Shown: in pieces, positions 8,343 through 15,401 of the stretch | Numbering within the stretch: position 1 is the first letter of the stretch | Layout: every line of letters begins with the position of its first letter | Assembly: GCA_958427975.1 (NCBI GenBank) | Contig: CAUAEH010000023.1 | Span: forward strand, 1 to 30,254 | Reading direction: 5' to 3' | Source: an uncultured Collinsella sp. | GTDB taxonomy: Bacteria > Actinomycetota > Coriobacteriia > Coriobacteriales > Coriobacteriaceae | Length of the DNA: 30,254 nt | Position numbers and translations under genes: made by a program | Notes under the pieces: generated by a model | Told to the model about the DNA's origin: nothing | Seen by the model: the letters and a program-made list of their open reading frames with translations, nothing else | The model's database searches: none

Positions 8343-8984
8343 ATGGATTCCAAGGAGATGGCGCCCGGCGACATCGAGCGGCGCAGCTTTGAAATCATCA
8401 CCGAAGAGCTCGGCGGCCGCACGTTCCCGCCGCTCGAAGAGCCCGTCGTGAAGCGCGTCATCCACACCACTGCCGACTTCTCGTACGCCGATTCCCTCGT
8501 GTTCACCCATGACGCCGCGCACTGTGCGCTCGACGCACTGCGCGCAGGGGCCACGGTGCTCACCGACACGAACATGGCGCTCGCAGGCATAAGCAAGCCC
8601 GCGCTCGCGAAGCTCGGCTGCAAGGCCGTGTGCTACATGGCTGGCCCTGATGTCGCCGCGGCTGCGCGCGCCGCGGGCACGACTCGCGCCGTTGCGAGCA
8701 TGGACAAAGCTTGCGGCATCGAGGGTCCGCTCATCGTGGCCGTCGGTAACGCTCCCACAGCACTTCTGCGCCTCGCCGAGCTCATGGACGCGGGGAAGAT
8801 CGCGCCCGCGCTCGTCGTAGGGGTGCCGGTTGGGTTTGTGAACGTGGTCGAGGCGAAAGAGGAGCTACTCGCGCGACGCGTGCCGGCCATCGTCGCGAGG
8901 GGTCGCAAGGGCGGCTCGACCGTGGCGGCCGCCATTATGAACGCGCTGCTCTACCAGATCACGCGCCCAGGCGGCCCGAAGTGA
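8343..8984 (+). CDS. cbiC: Cobalt-precorrin-8 methylmutase
   Basis: CbiC moves a methyl group from C-11 to C-12 of cobalt-precorrin-8 to give cobyrinic acid. The product is 213 residues, as expected. RVIHTTADF carries His41, which aligns with the catalytic histidine of CbiC/CobH. DTNMALAGI and GVPVGFVNVVEAKE are further family blocks. It directly abuts cobO and overlaps cbiJ by GTGA. The association with other cbi genes suggests the oxygen-independent, early-cobalt pathway, although CbiC itself does not distinguish the two routes. Confidence 0.94.
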   Translation: MDSKEMAPGDIERRSFEIITEELGGRTFPPLEEPVVKRVIHTTADFSYADSLVFTHDAAHCALDALRAGATVLTDTNMALAGISKPALAKLGCKAVCYMAGPDVAAAARAAGTTRAVASMDKACGIEGPLIVAVGNAPTALLRLAELMDAGKIAPALVVGVPVGFVNVVEAKEELLARRVPAIVARGRKGGSTVAAAIMNALLYQITRPGGPK

Positions 8985-9754
8985 CGGCCCCCGCATCCGC
9001 GCCGGCGCTGCGCATCTTCGCCGGCACCACCGAGGGCCGCCTTCTGTGCGAATGGGCGAGCGGGGCGGGCATCCCCGCCCGTGCCTACGCGGCAACCGAG
9101 TACGGAGGCGAGCTTTTGGGCGAGCTTCCGGGCATCGAGGTGCATGCGGGCAGGCTCGACGAGGCCGACATGGAGCGCGAGCTTTCCGGCGCGCGCATCG
9201 TCGTCGATGCCACGCACCCCTTCGCTACGCTCGCAAGCGGCAACATCCGGGCCGCTTCGCTCGCCGTGGGTGCACGATGCCTGCGCCTTGCGCGCCCGGC
9301 CGAGACGCTGCCCAAAGGCGTCGTGCCGGTCGCGTCAATCGCCTGCGCGGCGCGCTTTTTCTCCGAGAACCCGGGTCGCGCGCTTCTCACGACGGGGAGC
9401 AAGGAGCTTGCTCCCTACACGCGCGTCGCCGATTTCGCCGAGCGCTTCTTCGTGCGTGTGCTCCCGCTGCCCGGTGCTATAACGAAGTGCATCGACGCGG
9501 GGTTCTCGCCGTCGCACGTTATCGGCATGCAGGGGCCCTTCACCCGCGAGCTCAACGAGGCGATGCTTCGGCAGGTGGGCGCCCAGTGGCTTGTGACCAA
9601 GGACTCGGGAACCGTAGGCGGCACGGCCGAGAAGCTCGCCGCCGCGCGCGACGCGGGAGCGCGCTGCATCGTGGTCACCCGTCCCGCCGAGGGAGGCGGG
9701 GCCCTTTCGCTTCGGGAAGTGGAAGACGTGCTTTTACGGGAGTTCGCGCGCTAG
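8981..9754 (+). CDS. cbiJ: Cobalt-precorrin-6A reductase
   Basis: CbiJ/CobK reduces the macrocycle of (cobalt-)precorrin-6A using a nicotinamide cofactor. The product is 257 residues. A nucleotide-binding start, RIFAGTTEGRLL at 11-22, is followed by VDATHPFA, LTTGSKEL, and the C-terminal HVIGMQGPF and VTKDSGTVGGTAEKL blocks that mark the family. The GTG at 8981 overlaps the cbiC stop. It is the last gene of the cluster; the sequence composition changes and a broken transposase remnant follows within 2 bases of the stop. Confidence 0.92.
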   Translation: MTAPASAPALRIFAGTTEGRLLCEWASGAGIPARAYAATEYGGELLGELPGIEVHAGRLDEADMERELSGARIVVDATHPFATLASGNIRAASLAVGARCLRLARPAETLPKGVVPVASIACAARFFSENPGRALLTTGSKELAPYTRVADFAERFFVRVLPLPGAITKCIDAGFSPSHVIGMQGPFTRELNEAMLRQVGAQWLVTKDSGTVGGTAEKLAAARDAGARCIVVTRPAEGGGALSLREVEDVLLREFAR

Positions 9755-9755
9755 G

Positions 9756-9896
9756 CGCTCGTCGCGCCTGCGCGCCCTTCCGCCCGCGAGGAGGAGCGCC
9801 TCGAGCAAGCTCGAACCGTACAAGCCCGTCATCCGCCAATAGCTCGAGGACGACGCCCGGAACTGGCGCAAGCAGCCCTTCAATAAGTTGCGGTGA
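9756..9896 (+). pseudogene. Remnant resembling IS21-family IstA transposase
   Basis: In the frame starting at 9756, a short Arg-rich stretch leads into SSKLEPYKPVIRQ, an in-frame TAG at 9840-9842, then LEDDARNWRKQ. This resembles the conserved IstA segment of the type SKLDPYKPYI..WLEED...RKQRHTA, recognised from memory of the IS21 family. There is no start, the frame is interrupted, and similarity stops where the 65-bp palindromic element begins at 9887. The call rests on about 25 residues, so it could be chance. If correct, it marks an old insertion-sequence footprint at the end of the cobalamin cluster. Confidence 0.5.
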
Positions 9897-9951
9897 AATA
9901 GTGTCTGTTTTTGCTGCTAGATAGCATATTTAGTCCCTAATTCACCGCAAC
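9887..9951. repeat. 65-bp palindromic element, copy 1
   Basis: Terminal inverted repeats GTTGCGGTGAA / TTCACCGCAAC bound a 65-bp unit; with two flanking bases on each side the perfect arms are 13 bp (9885-9897 and 9941-9953). Read on the - strand it aligns base for base with the 65-bp unit at 26139-26203. About 25 bases at one end and 24 at the other are nearly identical while the central third has diverged. It sits 14 nt past the stop of the permease gene, between tail-to-tail genes. No T-tract follows either arm, so it is not a standard terminator. Confidence 0.85.
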
Positions 9952-9965
9952 TTGTTGGTGGTGGC

Positions 9966-11180
9966 TTACTGGTAGCGTAGGCACTCCACCGGGTCGAGCT
10001 TTGCCGCGCGGCGAGCGGGGTAGTAGCCAAAGATTACGCCGATTCCGACGGAGACGGCGAAGGCCAGCAGCACGGTGGCGATTGAAAAACTCGGTGTGAT
10101 TTGCCCGCTGGCACCGAGCTCGCCAAGAATCCCGGATCCGGAGGCAAACATCGCGAGGCCCCATGCCAGCAGATAGCCAATCAGGACACCTAGCAGTCCG
10201 CCGGTGACGCACAGCGCCGAGGATTCGGCCAAAAACTGCGCGGTGATATCGCGACGACTTGCGCCCAGAGCGCGGCGGATGCCGATCTCGCGGATGCGCT
10301 CCGTTACGTTGGTAAGCATCATATTCATAATGCCGATACCGCCGACAAGTAGCGAGATGCTGGCGACAGCAGCCATGATGAGCGAAAACGCGCCCATAAA
10401 GGAGTTGAGCGCATCGATGGCGCTTTTCATGGAGGTCGCCGATACACTGTCGTACTCATCATCGTCCGCGATGCCCTTCATCGCGCGCACCTTGGACTCG
10501 ATGGTCTTGCAGAGCTTATCCATGTCCGTGCCTTCGGCGGCGAGTGCCGTCACGCTGGGGAATGAAGGATTCTCGTTACCAAACAGGCCGGAGATGGTTT
10601 CGCGTGGCATATACAGCGTGAACGAGCCCATGGAGTCGCTGCCGCCATCAATCACGCCTACAATCTGCACCTCGCCGTTGGACACCTTGATGGTTTTCCC
10701 CAGCGCATCCTGTTCGTTGCCGTAAAGCTGATCGGCGCCGTTGCGGCTGATGAGCGCCACGCGCGAGCCTGATTGGGATTCGGCCTGGGAATAGGTGCGC
10801 CCCGCAACGAGCTTGCTGGCCCCCACGGCGTCGAGCATGTCGCTATCGACACCCTGTGCCATGACGGTATAGCTTTTATCGCCGGTCTTATACTCGGTAT
10901 ACGCGCTGTCGACAATGCCGATCTGCTCTATCTGCGGCACCAGTTTTTGAAGCTTCTCGATGTCCGACTCGGTGAGTTCTTGCGACGAATAGATTTGCAC
11001 CATGCGTGCCGCATTGAGGCCCAGACTGTTGACCAGGCTGTTTTGGATGCCGCCGATGAGCGAAGTCATGGCGATAACCGAGGCGATGCCGATGACAATG
11101 CCCAGGATGGTGAGCAGACTGCGCCCCTTGTTGGCCTCGAGCGAGTGAAGGGCTTCCTGGATGAGATCGCGGGCGCTCAT
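9966..11180 (-). CDS. ABC transporter permease, MacB/FtsX type
   Basis: Membrane subunit of a MacB-type exporter, 404 residues. Layout: first membrane helix about 21-42, a large extracytoplasmic domain about 45-255, then three helices near 260-290, 320-348 and 366-388. TERIREIGIRRALGA at about 293-306 is the cytoplasmic loop typical of this family, contacting the ATPase. The C terminus PARRAAKLDPVECLRYQ is also typical. It overlaps the ATPase gene by 4 nt and is the last gene of the operon. The family acts by mechanotransmission, exporting peptides, lipids or antibiotics; the substrate cannot be told from sequence. Confidence 0.93.
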   Translation of the reverse strand: MSARDLIQEALHSLEANKGRSLLTILGIVIGIASVIAMTSLIGGIQNSLVNSLGLNAARMVQIYSSQELTESDIEKLQKLVPQIEQIGIVDSAYTEYKTGDKSYTVMAQGVDSDMLDAVGASKLVAGRTYSQAESQSGSRVALISRNGADQLYGNEQDALGKTIKVSNGEVQIVGVIDGGSDSMGSFTLYMPRETISGLFGNENPSFPSVTALAAEGTDMDKLCKTIESKVRAMKGIADDDEYDSVSATSMKSAIDALNSFMGAFSLIMAAVASISLLVGGIGIMNMMLTNVTERIREIGIRRALGASRRDITAQFLAESSALCVTGGLLGVLIGYLLAWGLAMFASGSGILGELGASGQITPSFSIATVLLAFAVSVGIGVIFGYYPARRAAKLDPVECLRYQ

Positions 11181-11950
11181 GCCATCACTCCTTTCGGCGG
11201 GTTGGCGGAGGCGGAAATCATGGGCAGGCTATCTACGGCGCTGCGCAGGGTCCGCGGTGCATGTGGAATATACGCGCCGTCGTGAATGCGACCGTCGCGG
11301 ATGGTCACGGCACGGTCGGCCTCGGCGGCGATGCCGGGGTCGTGTGTGATAAGCACGATGGTTTTGCCGCGCTCCTGGAGCCTATGGAAGGTCTCCATCA
11401 CAAGCGCTCCAGTGGCGGAGTCTAGGTTTCCCGTTGGCTCATCGGCCAGGATGATGGGCGGGTCATTGACGAGGGCGCGCGCGATGGCGACACGCTGCAT
11501 CTGGCCGCCCGAGAGCTCGGATATGCGGTGGTCCCAGTGGTCGACCGGTAGTGTGACGGCCTGCAGCGCGTGCACGGCGCGCATCTCGCGCTGGCTACGG
11601 GGCACATTGGTGTAGGCCAGCGGCAGCATGACGTTTTCGATAACCGACAGGCGCGGCAGCAGGTTGAAGCTCTGAAAGACAAAGCCAATGCTCAGGGCGC
11701 GGACTTCGGTGAGCTCGTCATCATCGAGCTCGGCCACGTTGAGCCCTTGCAGGTAATAGTCGCCCGCCGTCGGTTTGTCCAGGCAGCCCAGGATGTTCAT
11801 GAGCGTTGACTTGCCCGAGCCCGAGGGGCCAGTGATAGCGACGAATTCGCCGGGATTTACCGCCAGGCTCACGTTGTGCAGGATGTGGGCGCACCCCGCC
11901 TCGCTTTCAAAGATGCGGTGCACGTTGCGGATGTCGATAACGGGACGCAT
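11177..11950 (-). CDS. ABC transporter ATP-binding protein, MacB/LolD type
   Basis: Cytoplasmic ATPase that powers the neighbouring permease, 257 residues. Walker A GPSGSGKST is at 41-49, the Q-loop at Gln93, the signature LSGGQ at 146-150, Walker B IILADEPTGNLDS at 166-178 and the switch His203. About 25 residues after the ATPase core (from about 230) are an extra tail with no recognised function. The start codon shares one base with the adaptor stop (TAATG), and the stop overlaps the permease by 4 nt, so the three genes form a tightly coupled operon. Confidence 0.95.
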   Translation of the reverse strand: MRPVIDIRNVHRIFESEAGCAHILHNVSLAVNPGEFVAITGPSGSGKSTLMNILGCLDKPTAGDYYLQGLNVAELDDDELTEVRALSIGFVFQSFNLLPRLSVIENVMLPLAYTNVPRSQREMRAVHALQAVTLPVDHWDHRISELSGGQMQRVAIARALVNDPPIILADEPTGNLDSATGALVMETFHRLQERGKTIVLITHDPGIAAEADRAVTIRDGRIHDGAYIPHAPRTLRSAVDSLPMISASANPPKGVMA

Positions 11951-13386
11951 TACATGCCCTCGTCGGCAGACATACTGCCCGAATCCGCGCCGTAGCCGCC
12001 GTCAGCCGTTGCGTCCGCTCCGGTGTCCATGACGAGGGTGTCGCCATCGCGCAGCTTGGTAACCGGCACGTTGGGGTTGATCTCGTTGCCCTGGTCGTTG
12101 CGCTTGACCTGTGTCTTGCCGACTACGGCTTCGTTGTCGTTTTGCGTCACGACAGTCACCTTCACGCGACGGGTTTGCTTGCCCTCGTCATCGGTCGCCA
12201 CGTTGACGTAATAGTGTTCGCCGTCTTCGGTCATGAGCGCCATCGTCGGCACCATCACCACGTCGTCGAGCTGCTCGGTCACCACCGATACCTCGGCCGT
12301 CATGCCCGGCTTCAGGCGCGCGTCGGGCGCCTCAATGAGAATGTCGACGTTAAAGGTTACGCTGCCGCCGCCACCGTTGGCGGCGTCGGAGTTTGCCACC
12401 GACGCGATAGCCGTGACGGTGCCCTGGCTCACGATATCGGGAAACGCAGGATACGTGACGTTGGCGCTCTGCCCAACGGCGATCTTGGCGATGTCCTTTT
12501 CGCCTACCTGCACGGTCACCTTCATCTTGGATAGGTCGGCGATTTGCATGCACTGCTTGCCGCCGCTCGTATCGCTTTCGCCCATGATCATGCCGCCTGT
12601 TACCGTGGCGCCCACCTTGGCGTTGAGCTCCACGATGCTACCCGAGCTCGGGGCCGTGACCGTACGGCTGGCTGCCTTGGCGTTCGCCTGATCGAGGTTT
12701 GCCTGGGCCGATGCGAGGCTGCGCTGCGCGGCCGATACGGCGTTCGTGTCCGCTGATGCGTCGGAGACGCCAGCCGCTGCGGAAGTTCCATCGACGTCCG
12801 TTGTTGGGGTGGCCTGCGCGGCAGCTGCGGCTTTCTTCGCGTTAGCGAGGTCTTCTTGAGCGGCAGCAACTGCACGCTGCGCCTCGGCAACGTTGCGATC
12901 GAGCTCGTCATTTTTAATGGTCATAAGCACGTCGCCCTCGCTGACGGATTGGCCTGCCTGCACGTTGATCGAATCGACTGTACCGTCGACAGAAGGGGAG
13001 ACCACCGAGGACGAAATGGGTTTGAGCTGCCCTTTCGCCTCGACCGATGTGGTAAACGTGCCCTCGGTCACCATGTCGGTCACAGGCCCGCTAGCGCCCT
13101 GAGGCTGCGCATTGATAACCAGGGTTGCGACAATGGCAATGAGCGCGATGGCACCTACGACGCCGGCGGCAATACCGCGTCGAATCAGCTTTTTGCGTCG
13201 ACGTTCGGCACGTTTTGCCTTGAGCTTGGCATATGCCTCTTCATCGGAAATCTCGGCCGCATCGTTCGCGCGTTCGTTCTGCTTATCGGCATGTACGTTT
13301 GTAATCAGAGGAATCGTTTCGGTGGCACCTTCGGGCGTGTGCTCGGTATCATCCGGGACCGGGGTGATGGTGGGGACATTCGGCAT
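11950..13386 (-). CDS. MacA-like membrane-fusion adaptor of the ABC exporter
   Basis: Adaptor (HlyD/MacA family) of 478 residues that works with the ABC pair downstream. Residues 1-70 are a charged, probably cytoplasmic extension ending in a Lys/Arg cluster. A single membrane anchor follows at 71-93. Then come a barrel-sandwich (lipoyl-like) first half near 125-160, an Ala/Gln-rich coiled-coil hairpin about 163-240 interrupted by a Thr/Asp/Ala-rich linker, a second lipoyl half from 242, and beta-barrel and membrane-proximal parts to the end. The last 20 residues are Gly/Asp/Ser-rich. The start at 13386 is chosen over 13449 because AAAGGAG lies just upstream of it. There is no TolC-like partner, as expected for a monoderm. 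Confidence 0.88.
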   Translation of the reverse strand: MPNVPTITPVPDDTEHTPEGATETIPLITNVHADKQNERANDAAEISDEEAYAKLKAKRAERRRKKLIRRGIAAGVVGAIALIAIVATLVINAQPQGASGPVTDMVTEGTFTTSVEAKGQLKPISSSVVSPSVDGTVDSINVQAGQSVSEGDVLMTIKNDELDRNVAEAQRAVAAAQEDLANAKKAAAAAQATPTTDVDGTSAAAGVSDASADTNAVSAAQRSLASAQANLDQANAKAASRTVTAPSSGSIVELNAKVGATVTGGMIMGESDTSGGKQCMQIADLSKMKVTVQVGEKDIAKIAVGQSANVTYPAFPDIVSQGTVTAIASVANSDAANGGGGSVTFNVDILIEAPDARLKPGMTAEVSVVTEQLDDVVMVPTMALMTEDGEHYYVNVATDDEGKQTRRVKVTVVTQNDNEAVVGKTQVKRNDQGNEINPNVPVTKLRDGDTLVMDTGADATADGGYGADSGSMSADEGM

Positions 13387-13420
13387 AGCGTCTCCTTTAT
13401 AGAAAGAACCTCGATAATTA

Positions 13421-13450
13421 TATGCGCCCACCGGTTGGGGCGGGCGCATA
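13421..13450 (-). terminator. Hairpin between L,D-transpeptidase and exporter operon
   Basis: TATGCGCCCACC pairs with GGCGGGCGCATA (one wobble) around a GGTTGG loop. It lies about 70 nt downstream of the L,D-transpeptidase stop. On the - strand it is followed by TAATTATC rather than a run of T, so termination is only probable. A TATAAT that overlaps the hairpin's far end (13417-13422) could instead belong to a promoter of the exporter operon. Confidence 0.5.
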
Positions 13451-13521
13451 GGACGGTTTCTTTCGGAACTGTTAGATTGGTCGCAGCGGTTCCACGTTGT
13501 AGGAATGCGCGCGTTGCACTA

Positions 13522-15252
13522 CTAGTGGACAACCACGCACAGGCCGACTTTGATGCAATCGTGCAATGCCTTGGCGTCGGCCAGGCGCAGATTGATGCAG
13601 CCGTGGCTACCGCACCACTTATAGGACTCGGCATTATCGAAGCTCTTGTCGTTTTGCCAGGTGGCATCGTGGAAGCCGATCATATTGCCCTCGAACGGCA
13701 TCCAGTAGCTCACCGGGCTTTCGTATTTGGGCTTACCGGTCTCGGGGTCCTTGGCTCCGATCAGGGTGCTGCCGCCGTCGTTGCTGTTGATCTGCCACAC
13801 GCCCTCGGGGGTGGCGTCTTCGCCCGGTTTGCCGGAAATAAAGTTGGCCTCCCACACGATATTACCGTTCTCGTCATAGTAGCGCGCGTGCTGCTCGGAC
13901 AGGTCGACGTCGATATACGCCTTCCAGTCGGGCTCTCCCTTTGCGGTAAAGGTGTCGGCCTTCTGGGAGTACTTGATCTCGATTTCGCCGGTCTGCTTGT
14001 TGTTAATGGCGTCCTCGACCTGCTTGGCGAGCGAGCTGCTGTCGATGGACCAACCAAAGTCACCGCCTTCGACGGCGCACTGCTTGCCATCGGCGCGCGT
14101 CCACCAGCGAGTGGAGCCCACGGTATTAAAGCCGTTGGCGAGCTCGGCTGCCCAGCTACTGATCTGCGACGTATCGAGCGTGGGGTTGGCCGGATCGGCA
14201 AAGCTGATCCACTGCAACACGGAGCTGCCATCAACCTTGCCGGCATCCTCGCCGTTGAGCTTGAGGGTCACGTTGACGCCCAAGAAGTTGTTGGCGGCAT
14301 CGCATGCGGCCTGAATCTGATCATCTGTCAGCGTTCCATTGAGTGGCTCATAGGCATCGTTGCCGAGCTTGGAAAGATCTACGGTCTCGGCCAGCGAGGC
14401 AAGCTCGAGCTCGGCATACTTAATGACATGCTCGCGGTTGAGTTTTTCGTTGGAGCGCGCCTTCTCGACGGTAAACTTGCCGGCCTGCTCGTCATAGGAG
14501 CTATTGGCCTCGAACGTGCCCGAACGGCCCTCGTTAAACTCGTCGATGGCGGCGCCCAGATCCTTCTCAAACTTCTTTTGGTCAAAGGTGTCGGAGAGCA
14601 TGGACAGGTCGACGTCTTGATCAAGATCGACTTCGTTGGAGGTAGCAGTTGTTTTGGTCTTGCCGCTTAAGGATTCCACAAGGCGGACCGGCCATACAAA
14701 GGCCTCGTTGTGGCTGATGATCTCTTTTGAGGCAGCTTCGCCGTCGACAATGGGTTCATCGGACTCGGGCTGATAGGACCAGCTAAAGTCATCGCCTGTC
14801 ACGGTGAGCTTATAGTGCTTCCATGCCGAGTTGACCTTGGTGGCGGCAGACGAAGCGTTGGAGAACGAGACGTCGACGCCGGCGATGGTGGTGTTGGGGT
14901 ATGCTAGCTGCGAAAACGCTACGATGCCTACGATATAGACAATGACGATAAGACCCAGGACGACAAAGAGCGTCGTCTTTTTGCCTGACTTTTTGTTCTC
15001 GGCGGGTTTGCGCGCGGGGCCACGATCGCCCCGAGCGTGCGTGGGGGGCTGCTTGGGCGCATTGCCGTTTGCCCGGCGCTGCTGACGTTGTTGACGCTGC
15101 TGTCGCTGTTGGTTCGGGCGTTGGGAAGCGTTTGCTGCACTACGCTGCTGACCGTGGCTCGGCGCGATAGGACGCGGCGACTGAACGCCGCCGGTGTGCC
15201 TGCTCGGCTGCTGCGGATCGGGAATCAGTCGAGTTCGATCGTTTTGCGACAT
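13522..15252 (-). CDS. Membrane-anchored L,D-transpeptidase (YkuD domain)
   Basis: Probable cell-wall enzyme forming 3-3 peptidoglycan cross-links or attaching proteins, 576 residues. Residues 1-93 are a Gln/Arg/Pro-rich cytoplasmic segment with a QQR repeat at about 48-60. A single membrane helix follows at about 94-116. The long extracellular middle region resembles the peptidoglycan-binding-4 domains that often accompany this enzyme. The YkuD domain is at the C terminus, with GFHDATW and GSHGCINLRL, in which Cys552 is the expected nucleophile. ATG 15252 is preferred to ATG 15261 because the GAAGG ribosome site is 11 nt from the former but only 2 nt from the latter. Confidence 0.92.
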   Translation of the reverse strand: MSQNDRTRLIPDPQQPSRHTGGVQSPRPIAPSHGQQRSAANASQRPNQQRQQRQQRQQRRANGNAPKQPPTHARGDRGPARKPAENKKSGKKTTLFVVLGLIVIVYIVGIVAFSQLAYPNTTIAGVDVSFSNASSAATKVNSAWKHYKLTVTGDDFSWSYQPESDEPIVDGEAASKEIISHNEAFVWPVRLVESLSGKTKTTATSNEVDLDQDVDLSMLSDTFDQKKFEKDLGAAIDEFNEGRSGTFEANSSYDEQAGKFTVEKARSNEKLNREHVIKYAELELASLAETVDLSKLGNDAYEPLNGTLTDDQIQAACDAANNFLGVNVTLKLNGEDAGKVDGSSVLQWISFADPANPTLDTSQISSWAAELANGFNTVGSTRWWTRADGKQCAVEGGDFGWSIDSSSLAKQVEDAINNKQTGEIEIKYSQKADTFTAKGEPDWKAYIDVDLSEQHARYYDENGNIVWEANFISGKPGEDATPEGVWQINSNDGGSTLIGAKDPETGKPKYESPVSYWMPFEGNMIGFHDATWQNDKSFDNAESYKWCGSHGCINLRLADAKALHDCIKVGLCVVVH

Positions 15253-15309
15253 CGTATGCATATCCTTCGATTTTCGCCTTGCGGTTCATCGTGTTTTTAC
15301 TGGGCTTGC

Positions 15310-15315
15310 ATTATA
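15310..15315 (-). promoter_or_regulatory. Candidate -10 box for the L,D-transpeptidase gene
   Basis: A perfect TATAAT on the - strand lies about 58 nt upstream of the chosen start. No convincing -35 hexamer is visible 16-18 nt further upstream. Confidence 0.4.
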
Positions 15316-15361
15316 GCGATTGCCCTGCTGTTTGTGGTACGGAAACGGTGGCATTCAAAAG

Positions 15362-15383
15362 AGGTGGGACATTTGTCCCACCT
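15362..15383 (-). terminator. Intrinsic terminator of the L-serine dehydratase gene
   Basis: AGGTGGGACA pairs perfectly with TGTCCCACCT. On the - strand it lies 18 nt past the sdaA stop and is followed by CTTTTG. The stem is GC-rich and the loop short; the T-run is only four bases. Confidence 0.6.
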
Positions 15384-15401
15384 TTGAGTCGTTCTTTGCC
15401 G

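Noticed and set aside
12856..14670. 604-codon open frame on the + strand opposite the adaptor and L,D-transpeptidase genes
   Set aside because: It is antisense to two well-supported genes, spans their intergenic terminator and shows no recognisable domain; long antisense frames are expected at this GC content.
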